Assembly (NCBI GenBank): GCA_028673005.1
Contig: CM054112.1
Coordinates: 23,239,624-23,303,623 of the forward strand
DNA from: Tanypteryx hageni
Taxonomy: Eukaryota > Arthropoda > Insecta > Odonata > Petaluridae
Reading direction: 5' to 3'
Length of the DNA stretch: 64,000 bases
Shown: positions 22,990-34,307 of the stretch, piece by piece
How the letters are laid out: each line of letters begins with the position of its first letter
How positions within the stretch are numbered: position 1 is the first letter of the stretch
Program-made: the position numbers and the translations under genes
Notes under the pieces: model-generated
Database searches by the model: none
What the model was told of the DNA's origin: nothing
What the model saw: the letters and a program-made list of their open reading frames with translations, nothing else

Positions 22990-23520
22990 ACATACACCCA
23001 CTCTTTTCAAGACCCCGTTTTCTTCCGTCACTTTCTTGCACAACTGCTTGATAAAAATCATAAATTTTGAGCGGAAGAAGATACTACCGAGCGGGACTGG
23101 GGGAAAACGTTTTACACAGCATGTGTGGAGGAGATGGAGGATATACCTCAAGGATTGCCGTTTCGTAGGTCGTGGCGCAGATAGGTATGGATATTTCTTG
23201 TCATAAGCGAGTTGTAAATTAGCAACGTATCGTTTAAATGCTGTGTCGAAACATTTAAATTAGCTTCTTTGAAGATATGTTGCTGGATCTGTTAGATGTT
23301 TTTACACTAGAGTTGCATAATCTAGGACGCTGCTGACTAGCTATCATAATAAATGTATTCTCTCAAAAGTCACAAAATTATCTTATGTAAAATCTTCCAT
23401 GAATATTACTTTGCTTTTTAGATTTTATTCAAACCAGCCTTTCTTATGAGTGCATTGTTTGTTTGTTTGTATAGAATTTTTGAACAATCAACGTCTTGGA
23501 TTATTATAGCCATTATTCCT
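22990..23520. other. AT-rich spacer, no recognised feature
   Basis: Unique sequence with no coding potential or repeat structure visible. Confidence 0.5.
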
Positions 23521-23524
23521 TCCA

Positions 23525-23765
23525 AACGAACACACATAAGAAAGGAGGGAAACCCGGTGCCGGCATTAGCCTACTCTTTACGAAGAGCACCAAGGAAGCC
23601 AAGTGCTTTACGTCCCTTCCTAAGGACGGAGCGCTGACTTCAAATCACACAAGTACGGAAAGTGTCAATCCCAGGTTGAAAAATCCGATCTCCGCCGGAC
23701 TCGTACCTGGGACCGCTGCGTGGAAGGCCAACGCTCTAACTACTCCGCCACTCTCTAGGAGAGTG
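23525..23765 (-). mobile_element. tRNA-derived SINE
   Basis: Read on the minus strand this ~240-bp unit has a pol III A box (TAGTTAGAGCGTTGG, complement of 23728-23742) and, further in, a B box (GGTACGAGTCC, complement of 23697-23707). The A-to-B spacing is that of a tRNA. The tRNA-like head is preceded by GAGAGTGGCGGAG and followed by about 170 bases of non-tRNA body containing GCGCTCCGTCCTTAGGAAGG and GGCTAATGCCGGCACCGGG. The body is GC-rich while the flanks are AT-rich. This is the usual SINE layout. I do not assign a family name, and no poly-A tail or clear target duplication is visible. Confidence 0.7.
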
Positions 23766-23769
23766 CATT

Positions 23770-26160
23770 TTTAGGTCTATTTATAGAAGTACTTCTTATT
23801 TAGCGGTCAATTTCGATACTGCCATACGAGCAAAAATCTATTGAACACCAACACTAACCCATGCAGAATTTTTCTCTTAAAAAAACATTGAGTCATATTT
23901 TCAATGAAAAAAGAATATCTCAAAAAATATTTACCTTTTTGAATTTGAAATTGACTATAGATGATTTGGCATTGAGATAGAGACAATTCCATGCACATTA
24001 TTTTTGGTATTCGCTGAAATATTATATAATGCTTGATGCTGTAAACTCATGGCTGATAATTATCCGAGTCCGCACGGATGGGTTGAGCAACTTTTCGTTG
24101 TCAATGAAAATATCGAATATTATTTCGCGGCCTGTTTATCTGATGTTGCTGCCATATTGATTCGTAAATGCAGAAGAATATTGGAGGTTATTTGGATAAG
24201 AGACGGGTGTGCATCCATGCCTCAACAGACCTCTAAGTAATACAAAGCACCCTAACCTTGTTGGATACTAGGAGTTGGCAATAGAGGCAAATTTCGTAAA
24301 CTCGATGTCGTATAGTATCGAATAATCCAAGGACGGTAGTACCTATCTCTTCGTCAGCAGCATTATTTTTTATTTTTTTGGCTTATTTATTTCTAAATTC
24401 TACTAAATTTTAACTCGACTACTATCCCGGGAGCTGCCTTAACTGACGTTTGATCGTTTAGTATGCAGTTTTCTGGGGTGCTTGTTTTTTTACTAATTTT
24501 GGTGATTTTTAAAATAGTTAACGAAAATTTTTCGCATTTACTCTGTATTAATATTATTTTATGACATGACGTCTATTAAGCCGACTTATTCGTTTACTTG
24601 CAGTATATCTCAGACATATTTGTATTCACAAAAAGTATATTTTTCTGACTTTTCACCTTTGTACCACTGGGTAGATTAAAAATACTTAAACAGCACAAAT
24701 TAGCTTCCCATAAGAGATATTTTACAGAATTAGCATTTGTTGATTCATACGTTGTGGCCATCCAATGCTACATATTTTGTTGAAATCGTGGACTCGGTTG
24801 AAAAAATACAGACAGGATGGACGCAAACTTCAGCGAGACAAACGGAAAAACATTTATTTGGACTCTAAAAAAAGAATAAAATAAGAAAAATAAAAACATT
24901 AATGATTTTACTTGCATAAATACTAGCGAGATAGCTGGCAAAAAGGTTTTATTATCTTTAAAAATAACAGAATCACGACCGAAAGCGTTGTGAACTTTAT
25001 GACCTGGAAATAAGGCAACTTTTATCATTCAAAGAAAGCAAGGCGCAATAGACACGTGCATCTAGCATAATTAATGAAAAAGAACTTAACTCAAAAAAGC
25101 TGTTTACTACAAAAAAATATGTCTTTTGAAATTGGATTTTTGAAAATACAATAATTACATTCGACTCTCGTTACTGCTGTAACGCTAGGCCTTGGGTAAG
25201 GGACCCGTTCTATCTGTCCTTACACCAGCCATGATTGGTCTAAGCAAGTGACCTAAAGTTTTTCCAGTTCATATTTAAAGTTTCAATTAAGTTTTAGTTT
25301 ATAACCATATCTCTTGTAACGCGAGACTAAGATAAAAAGGACTACAAAAAAATACAATATCAGCGTTAGAGAATATGAAAATTATTTACTAAATGGATAA
25401 GGAAAAATAAAACTGGAATTTGTTAGCCAATTGTGAGCATAGTCGAATTATGTGAACATGACGATAATGTATAAGCAGAGGTAGCAGAAGTACCTTGATG
25501 TGAGGGGCAAAAGAACTCTTTGCTGAATACGTGAACATTTCACGTAAATGCGCCATTACATTTTTGCGTGAAATTTACATATTTTACGCAAAAATGAAAC
25601 CTCGCATTATTCAAATCATTTTAATCCGCGGCTAAGAATTTTCTGTCATTCTAATTATACATTTGGGAGTTTTCAGTGCATTTCACAACTTGCAACGTTT
25701 TCCATGTAAGCTGGTGAAATGTTAGACGTTTCTCGGTTCCGCGGCTTGACAAAATCATTTGCAACGAATATTACAAACCGAAGCGGAATGGGAGAGAGAG
25801 TGAGTGAATACGAAAGAGGGAGGGACAGAACGCCGTCCACTAGACTAGCGATACCATTTTGCTTTCCTATTTTTATTGATCGACTCACAGCCACTCGCCA
25901 ATGGCGCACTCTCTTTTCTGATCAAATGTTCTCGAGTGGAACACTGGCGGATCTCCGCTACCTAACGCCAGAGAGAAGATGATTAAGTATTTTCTTTTTC
26001 TCTTTGCATATTTATCATCTAGTATTACACGAAAATGTTCTCAAAACTAATCGTTTGAAAGTTGGAAACTTGCTCGCTCTCTTTTGCTTTCCAGTATAGC
26101 CAATTGTAATGGGGTCTGGTGGGAATTTTATTAGTCTGATTTTTAGGCGCGTCTCGCTTC
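23770..26160. other. AT-rich spacer, no recognised feature
   Basis: About 2.4 kb of AT-rich unique sequence. The open frames (for example 24049-24240, 24768-25028, 25719-25982) are short and lack motifs. A slightly GC-richer patch at about 25790-25970 has a short GA run. Confidence 0.45.
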
Positions 26161-26170
26161 CAGCATAAGC

Positions 26171-26265
26171 GCATATTAGCGTCGTCTTGTCAGTCCGTCC
26201 GTCCTTCTGTCCGCATGTTCGTTCCCGGCTTCTACCCAACGGATTTTGATGAAATTTGATATTAA
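26171..26265 (+). repeat. Interspersed-repeat fragment with GTCCGTCC...CCAACGGATTTTGATGAAA
   Basis: A GTCAGTCCGTCCGTCC run is followed by CCGCATGTTCG and ACGGATTTTGATGAAATTTG. The same order (CTGTCTGTATGTG-type run, then CACCGATTTTCATGAAACTTG) occurs at 52343-52432. In my recollection such blocks recur in insect interspersed repeats, but I cannot assign a class from this fragment. Confidence 0.4.
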
Positions 26266-26269
26266 AAAT

Positions 26270-27870
26270 TTACAGTCAAAGATAATAAGAAAATAATAAA
26301 AATAAATCACGTAAGCCAATCAGGGGTATCACTTTACTGCTGACAAAAAATGAACTTTCCGTTATCTCGTAAATTTTTGGTCAAATTAAAATGGTTTTTA
26401 AGAAATTCTGCAGAACTAGTAACAGAATTTCCTTTTCTATACATTTCTATCGTAGGAGTAGCCGTTATCAAGAAAATTTAACAAGAAAGTCGTAATTCGC
26501 TTTGAACAGAAACATTCATGCATAGCTGTTGTTGTCAACGTAAATAATCTTGTTGGTTACTGAAGTAAATAAGATCTGTTATAATTACAAAATACATTTA
26601 ATTCCTTACGCGTGCATGACAGATTTATAACCGGAAGGAAATGGATTATCTACGGCGAAGAAAATAATATAAACATAAATATTGCAACTACTGAACTCAA
26701 GTGAGGTATGTTTTAAATAATTTTCGATAGTTTGATTGATTAAAACTGATTAGAAAATAAATCACTAAATATAAATTGAATATTTCCCTAGAATTATTTC
26801 TGATATATCGTTATGCAGTATTTGTACGTAAGAAGATTTTGGTTGGCACGTAAAAGCAAAATAACATTCATTTACTGCCTTCTTAATATTCTCCACTTGT
26901 GAAAGAATATAAAAGACTACTTCTAGCGAGATACCAATTGTGTTGATAAGACAGCAAACCAATAGCAACATATTGTCCGAGATCAATACGCTTGTTGTTC
27001 TATAACTGTCGTTCGGCCATGTAAAAATAAGTAGATGTAGATGTAAAATTGATTTATATATACAACCATTCTATCGTTTTCTGAGCTCTATGTCTGAAAA
27101 TAAATGATTATTATTAAAACAAAGTTATTTCTTTTCGGATGTGTTTTTATTTAATATATTAACTAGAAAAGGAAGCTCAAATTTTGTAATTTTGCCTTCA
27201 GATCAAAAAAAGGTTTGCCATCCCTGGACAAAGAGCATATGGTAAAATGCTGACCAAGAAAGCGGATTAAGAAGAGGAAGTGAGTAGAAAATATTGAGAA
27301 GGTCGTCTCAGAAAGAGCGTAGTGTGATCACATTGGATTGGCAAATAAGGAAAAGAACGTTTAGTGCAAAGGGATAATTACAGTGACAAATAAAGGCTCA
27401 GTAAACCGTAACATAGGAAAACATCCATTGGGAGGGCGAAACTACTTGTGAAATATGCAATACTACAATTGGACTAAGTCGTTATGTCCGTAATGGATTG
27501 ATCAGGATATTTTGCTACTCTTCAAGTCGCCGTAACTTTGAAAATTTTAAATATGATGCAAATAAAATACAAATGGTATGTTTCTCTGGACGTCAAACCG
27601 TCGAGATGGTTAGTTTTTGCAGGAGGAAACATTAACTAACCATTCCTTGAGAAATTATTGGTGAAGCTATATTAATCTTGGATATCACATTCCGTGGTGA
27701 AGTCACAACAAAGGCAAAACCATTCATTGCTTGTCTCAGACGTTGGAGAACGATTACCATGAAAATGGCGTATTCCGGAAACTTTCTCAAACAGTTGCAT
27801 TTTGAATGCAAAGGGAAAGCCAACTAAATATTGTGGAATTGTTTTCTCATATTGTACGCAAACAATAATA
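26270..27870. other. AT-rich spacer, no recognised feature
   Basis: Unique AT-rich sequence. Two overlapping minus-strand frames at 27632-27899 encode a short Cys-containing stretch (FCLCCDF) with no family resemblance, and the right end of one runs into the hAT element. Confidence 0.4.
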
Positions 27871-27882
27871 TGAAAATCAGAC

Positions 27883-28123
27883 CAGTGCTTCTCAACCATT
27901 TTTTGTCTGCGCCACCTCGTTTACAGTTCCAATTTCTACCAGGCACCTCGAAAGGTATACTGGACTTTCCCTAACCCATAAAGATAAAAATGCACGCATT
28001 TAAAGAAGCAGGCGAGCGTATTCTCTTGTTTTTTAAATTTTTATGAACCAGAATATGATGCACTGTGAATTTATCAAATATTCCCTTCAGAGAGTGTCAC
28101 GTCTCCCCGGTTAAAAACCACTG
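27883..28123. mobile_element. Non-autonomous hAT element (MITE), 241 bp
   Basis: Left end CAGTGCTTCTCAACCATTTT and right end complement CAGTGGTTTTTAACCGGGGA are hAT-type terminal inverted repeats. The flanks are 8-bp direct repeats, AATCAGAC (27875-27882) and GATCAGAC (28124-28131), matching at seven of eight positions, the hAT target-duplication length. The interior is non-coding, so the element is a short non-autonomous derivative. The retained duplication shows the insertion is complete. Confidence 0.8.
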
Positions 28124-28131
28124 GATCAGAC

Positions 28132-29740
28132 CATAACATAAAATTTTCTGGTAAAAATGTTTGAATTCCTGTGTAAGAACTTATCCAACAAATGTTTTTC
28201 AAAATCAATTGCGGAGTTACTTTAAATAATTTTTCAAATGAATTATAACCATGCTCGTTGGATTTTTACCTCTGTCATGTAAGGAATAGGACCGTCCAAA
28301 ACCACAAAGCTTTTCGCTGCATTTTAATTGTCATACGCACTTTTGAATAATCAAAGGAAAGCTGTTGCTAAAAAGGTATGAATCTACACCAACGTAACAC
28401 TGTGACTCACCATGGATTGTGTCAGCGCAGTGTGAAAAGGAAAAGCCTATGGCAAAAGTGATTTTTTTATTTCAGTTAAAAAAATGACGCATGTCTGCCT
28501 ACGGCTGGCGTCCTTACGGATTTCCAGGGACAATGTCCGCCTACGTTCTCTTAGCATTGCTGTACCGTTTTTATTCTCACGTGGTCTCAACTAGTGAGGT
28601 GCATTGCTCACACCAAAACCCAACTCAAAGCACCAATACCTGATCTTATGTCCTTCTGTAAAAATATAACTTTAATCCTTGAGATATTTATAGATTAAAT
28701 TTCGCAAATATGTATATTTAGACGATTTAAGTGTACAAATGTTAAATGAAAATAATGAATTTGATGATTTTTTGTAAATACGTTAAAGAGTACAATTATT
28801 CTCAAAGTCTGTTTTTTTTTTAAATTGGCCTAGTAACTGCTGTTAAGGATTTCAATTTTAGTTAAAAAAGTTAAACAACAAAATGGAAGTATAAATAGAA
28901 GCTAAATTAATCTCAAAATACAATGGCAAACACCTTAAGTCGCTGTCTAACTTATGTGATTTCTTTAGAGGCACATAAACAGTGTTAAATATTTAAAGTA
29001 AATTAAGGAATAATACTGTAAAAATAAATCTTTTTCTGTTTCTAACATTTTATCTACAAATTTAAACTGCCAGAAGGGTTCACATTGCGCAAATTGTCAT
29101 TCCTACCACGTGTTATAGCAAAGAAATGGAAGATCAATGCAATCCGGGTTCAAATACATATGCTTCTTTATGTGCGTTTAAACGGATTTTGATAATTCCC
29201 TCTTGCGGCATTTAATTACTCTTTTGATTACATCTTTTCTTTCGAAATCTTTATCAATTGAATCATTTTCCTCGACACCTCTATGCTTCTATGCTTGTTT
29301 AACTCATTTATCATTTCGATATCGGGTTTGGCAATGAATTGTCGTGTATTAACTGAACGAATTTGTAATTCCATCGAAAGATCAGCTCACGCCATCTAAC
29401 ATGAAGATTCTTAAGCCTTCATTTCATTAAGAGATTAATTTTCAATTATCTATGAATCAAACAGTAACTTTTCCATAGGCTTCTCACGGGATAATTTTAT
29501 GTATGACAGAAATAGGAGCTTGTGAAATGTTGCCACGATTCAAATAACGATAACCAATAAACCCAGAATACTTAAGTTCTTGTAAAGAAATTGAGTGATT
29601 TTACGAATGAAGCATTGGCTCGTCGAGTTCAAACCTGAGTCAACATTGAGAGCTGAATAATTACTCGTTAGGCGAAATAAAATTAAATCTTTTCCCGCAT
29701 TGCATACTTCTATATCCTTTGGATAATTCAAACGAGAGAC
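28132..29740. other. AT-rich spacer, no recognised feature
   Basis: Unique sequence. A weak B-box-like GGTTCAAATAC at 29138-29148 lacks an A box. No gene is recognised. Confidence 0.45.
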
Positions 29741-29965
29741 GCGACGCTTTATTGCCTGATGCGCATGCGTCTCCATGACTCAGCTGGGCGATGGGCTCTG
29801 CAATTGTAAAGGTATAGAGCCGCCTCCTAGTGAGCTCGGGTCAAACTACCTCGAGCTGTATTTCGGGCGGCGGAATGGAATGCTGCGCGGGAATGAGACG
29901 GCGTGGGAGGCCGGCGGAGAAGGGAGAAGGGGAGGGGTGGGTAGAGAAGGTTATACCCTTGCTTT
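29740..29965 (+). promoter_or_regulatory. GC-rich block with an NRF1/EWG-type palindrome
   Basis: TGCGCATGCGT at 29760-29770 matches the palindromic site of NRF1 (EWG in flies), which is typical of promoters of conserved genes. Five bases later an ATG (29775) opens MTQLGDGLCNCK, followed by AAG/GTATAG, which could be a splice donor. The next 170 bases are GC- and CpG-rich and then purine-rich (29910-29945). The longer 99- and 112-codon open frames here overlap and lack motifs. The palindrome is a direct observation; promoter activity is inference. Confidence 0.3.
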
Positions 29966-31887
29966 GCAGCGTGGGAAGATTCACGCAACTCCTAAGATTT
30001 TCGCTCAAAGAATTGGTGAGAATGTGTGCAGTAGGCTGGATTTATTTATCATGTACACTGAGAAATCTCTATAATATGAAGTCGAATTTTTCGTTGCTAA
30101 GATTTAAATACTTTCCCCAGCGTTCCCGTCCTCCACATTTACATCATTTACTATTGGTTACTTTTTGAAGCCTATCTTTCTTTTCTGTCGTAATTAATTC
30201 CGGCGATTGTTGTTATTTGGGAACATCAAGCAGCAGCCGATAGCGGCTGATATTTCCACTGTTCCTAAACCACTATGTAGTCATTATCTCGGTTTGTTAA
30301 GATTTTCTAAAATACCTTAAAATAATAATCTGTTAAATTATGACAGCGCGCTGCCAATGACGTATAAACTACTGCTCGAGAAATAATTCACCGTAAATTC
30401 ATACTGTTGTTTTCACCAATAAAATTTCGCTCTCTTGAATGAACTGAAACGATTTGAAAGCTAATCCAAAACTAATTCTTGAAATAAAACCGCTGGAGCA
30501 TGGAATGTGGGATTTTGCTTCTATTTCGATTACTGTTAAAGGTAGTTAAGCTCAAACTCTTCGAGTTACTCAACTATGGCGTAATACCATAGAATTATCC
30601 AATAGTTCTAAAATCTTGTGATCGGAAGCTTTGTGCGCTTACACTAGAGAAATCACAAACAACATATACATAAAATTATGTGGGTTTAATGTTTTCTGTG
30701 TTAAAATGAGGTTACTCTGTGAATGACAATATGATTTACAGAAGTAAAAAGATGATACACCTATGATTTATTTAGTTGTTTCATTTGCATGAGTGAAACT
30801 ATAGAAATGTTTACAAAAAATATTGCGATTGTAGATATAAATTATTGTCGCCAATAGTTTCAGTAATTCATTTAAGAATCGGGTTTTAATGGCGGCCTCG
30901 GATAGAGGAATGTGTTTCCTGGCAAACAGAAAAATTAGCGAGTTTTTTTTGCTGCAAATTCCAAGACGTCCTTTCCTTACTCTTCAGTGCTATTGTGATA
31001 GCAATTTGGATTTTGAATATTTCACATGTGAATGACGTGGTTTAGTGTCATTCCAAATTAAATGAAATGACTAATTGTCCAAAGATGTTTTAGAATTAAA
31101 AATGCACAAAATTCCACAATTATTTTCAAATGGAAAATAAAATTATGATAACCACACCTCAAATTATATCGGGCTAATCTCAGGTCTTAAAATACCATCG
31201 CAAATAGATTGAGAAATGAACGCTTAGAATCCGATGCACTGTCGTATATGTTTTGACAACGTAAACAATTTTGTGAAATTGCTGTTGAATATTGATGTAA
31301 ATTTATGTGCGAATGCTTTTTAAAATGCTTTTGCACATTTTTTATGTATACACCTCACTCAAACATGCGCGATTTGTTTATAATTTGTACTTAAAAAGTT
31401 TTAAACGAAGTAATTTCCTAAAAACGCGTCTAATAAGGCGGGGATTGCCGATATATTTGGCCATGCGGACAGTAAAAATAATATCGTGAAAGACTGTTTC
31501 CGATTCTTGGGCCAGCGCTCCGGAAATACTGGTACAGGTATCACTGGTCAACAAATTCGTAATATTTTTAGTTTATTTGGTGAAAGTGTTTTTTCTGTAT
31601 CGGTTTGCAAGTGGGGAGTTGAGAAATCAGCACTGGAAAAAATATTTTTTTGATGATTTGAAAATACCTGTTATGTCTTATGTTCTATAAAATACGCTAC
31701 GTATGCCTAAAACGGGATAAATAAAGAACATCCACCGTACTGTTTTTATATATGTTATATTGAAAAACAGGTTATATTATAAAAAACTTTACAAAATAAT
31801 TTAAAATAATAAGAATCAATATATTTTTAGTTATTTAAAAAATATATGAAATCGCATTGATCAGCGAAATACATAAAATCACTTGAT
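29966..31887. other. AT-rich spacer, no recognised feature
   Basis: About 1.9 kb of AT-rich unique sequence before the pseudogene at 31888. Confidence 0.45.
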
Positions 31888-33204
31888 TCACATTTTACGC
31901 TTCTTCTTCGCTTGTCGTTTGCACTCCACATCTGGTGCATCTCTTGTCACAGTCCAGCAATAGTCAGCTAGCATTGCAGAGTTCCATTTGCCTTGGTATC
32001 GCTACTCCATCGCCGAGATGTCCTGGTGGAATCTCTCGCCATGCTCATCACTTAATGCGCCACAGTTGTCCGGGAAAAATTCCAAATCGGAGCGAAGAAA
32101 GTGTATTTTTAATGACATGTTGCAGCCTAATTTATGGTATGATCGCAGAAGGTTTCTCACGAGCTATTTATAGATATTTACTTTGTTGTTTCCCAGAAAG
32201 TTTGTTATCACAAGTTTGAAAGCATTTCAGGCCGCTTTCTCATCACCATGGAGGACCTGGTCAAAGTGTTCTTCCTTGAAAAAGTTCCGTATGTGTAGGC
32301 CAATGTACACGCCTTCCTTTATTTTGGCCTCACTAAGTCTTGGAAATTTTTCCTTGAGGTAATTGAGAGCTGGTTCATCTCGATCCATGGCCTTAACAAA
32401 TTGTTTGTGCGTAGGGGAGATAACAGCATTTTGCTTGGCTCAACTAGTGGACTCTAATGGACATTTTTTATCCCTGGATCGAGTGATTGCCTTGAATACC
32501 GTGCTCTACTGTCCCATTCGCAAAGAAAACATCAAAATGCTGTGTATGCCTGTTGCATTCCTAAGAAGATGGCAATAACTTTTAGGTCGCCGCAAATCTG
32601 CCATTGGTACTCCTTGTAGTTGATGGATTCAATAAGAAGTTTCATGTTATCATTTAATTCATTTTGCGTAATTTTGTGTGGCTCTGCAGAGGGGAAATTG
32701 TAAATAAAATCAGGATCTGTTGATGTGGAGGGTTCAGGTGATTTATCTCGGCCATCACCTGACTCTTCATCAGATTCTAAAACACTTTCAGCTGGTGGCT
32801 CAGGAACGGGAAGTCCTTCTCCGTGGGTTACCGGTCGAATAGCAGATGGTATATTAGGGTAGCTTAAGGTCTACTCTTTCTTCTTGGAAATCCCCTGCTG
32901 AAGAGGTGATACCATACAAAAATAACAGTCCGTTATATGATCTGAAGGCTCTCTCCATATCATAGGCACCGCGAAAGGCATTGGGCGACCTTTGTGATTT
33001 AACCAACGGCGGAGATTAGAAGCACAAAAATTGCAGCAAATATGCGGAGCCCAGCTTTTGTCCTGGTCCCCAATCTTGCAGCCAAAATAACAGTTGTATA
33101 CTTTTCTATTACCGGAGTAATGGGACGCTTCTGTTATGCAAATGTCACTTCACCACAAACATAACAAAAATTACCCGTACTATTTACACACGCGGCATGC
33201 TAAA
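31888..33204 (-). pseudogene. Degraded copy of a multicopy arthropod protein family (likely transposon-associated)
   Basis: On the minus strand the reading starts near ACVNSTGNFCYVCGEVTFA. A paired-Cys region follows (NCYFGCKIGDQDKSWAPHIC, then CNFCASNLRRW), then MPFAVPMIWREPSDH, a Ser/Glu/Pro-rich linker (VLESDEESGDGRDKSPEPS), YQWQICGDLKVIAIF and CFLCEWDSRARYS. It ends LGCNMSLKIHFL, DEHGERFHQDISAME, YQGKW and MLADYCWTV, with a basic tail to a stop at 31888-31890. From memory this is a recurrent uncharacterised protein in many arthropod genomes; the class of element that carries it is unclear to me. This copy has in-frame stops, several frame changes and an internal deletion in the middle third, between NELND and NMKLLIESI. 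It is not functional. Confidence 0.75.
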
Positions 33205-33209
33205 TTTTA

Positions 33210-34303
33210 AGTTTTTGCTCAGTCGAAAAAAACAGGTGTAGCACGGAAAGATGCCTGGCTCAGACTGACTGACGCGTTTAGACAGGAAATAGTGTGACTC
33301 AGCACCAATGGCTGCAGTGTTGCCACACAAACTGTACCTCAAGGCCAAATTTCTCCAAAAATCAAGCAAAAACCCGCGCTGAAAGTGCATGTATGATGTA
33401 TGATGTATGATAATAATATCATCAAAACTAGAGCTAATAATCCATTTTAACTGTCATATTCGTATTTTGAACATTAATATTAGTCGAAATTGACTAACTT
33501 CATTACGGATACATTTTGGCTGTTGACCAGTTTTGAAGTTTCATTTATTTTCCTTGTTAACGAATGTCTTTCGAGCCTAAAAATGTTAATCTTAGTGCAA
33601 CAATCAATCTCGGTCTAAAATTTTCATCACAACTATTTAGTCAGACTCGTACATAAAGCGCAGACATCATGTAATGTCATAGTGAAAAAACTTCACATAC
33701 ATAATTTCAAGCAAATGAAAACTATGAAATTCAGATTTATCATTGTTAAAACATTGGATTAATACGTTAACATTTCAAAAAAAAAGAAACTTTTATGGAA
33801 CAGTACACTATAATTTATTTTAAGGAGTTGCCCCATGAATATCATCAGAATAGAAATTAATCAAGTTAGGCTCAATTTCGTGAAATCGATTCACCACGAA
33901 ACAAGGAAAGAGCACACTTGGCAGAAATATATCTTTAAAATAATTTTAATGGCTATCTTCATTCCGTTGCGCTGAAATATCATCAGGCGATAACCCTACA
34001 GTGCATTATAAAGTACCATGTTCTGCTTTCCTTGTTATCTACGGAATTTTCGGAATTTCTAAGATCCATAATTAACCAATTCATGGATACACCTAATGAT
34101 AAAATTGTCTCCTTGTCAACTTATCCTTTAATCAATGACGCTAAATAAAATTCAGCAAAATACGTAATTCGCGCACCTATTTTTAAGGTTTATAAGCTCT
34201 CCGTATGTATGACGGTATATTAGTTTGAACATCGAGACCGAATTGGTTTCAAAATGCTTGTCGGATTCATAAAATAATTCCGCTTAGAGAACGTTAGTTA
34301 GGT
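33210..34303. other. AT-rich spacer, no recognised feature
   Basis: Contains a (TGTATGA)n-like run at about 33389-33411 and otherwise unique sequence. The 68-codon minus frame at 33184-33390 overlaps the pseudogene's 5' side and has no recognised motif. Confidence 0.4.
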
Positions 34304-34307
34304 TTAA

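Noticed and set aside
31543..33531. ACTGGTCAACA at 31543-31553 and its complement at 33521-33531 as terminal repeats around the degraded protein gene
   Set aside because: Only 11 bases match, the flanking bases do not extend the match, and there is no target duplication. It may be chance.
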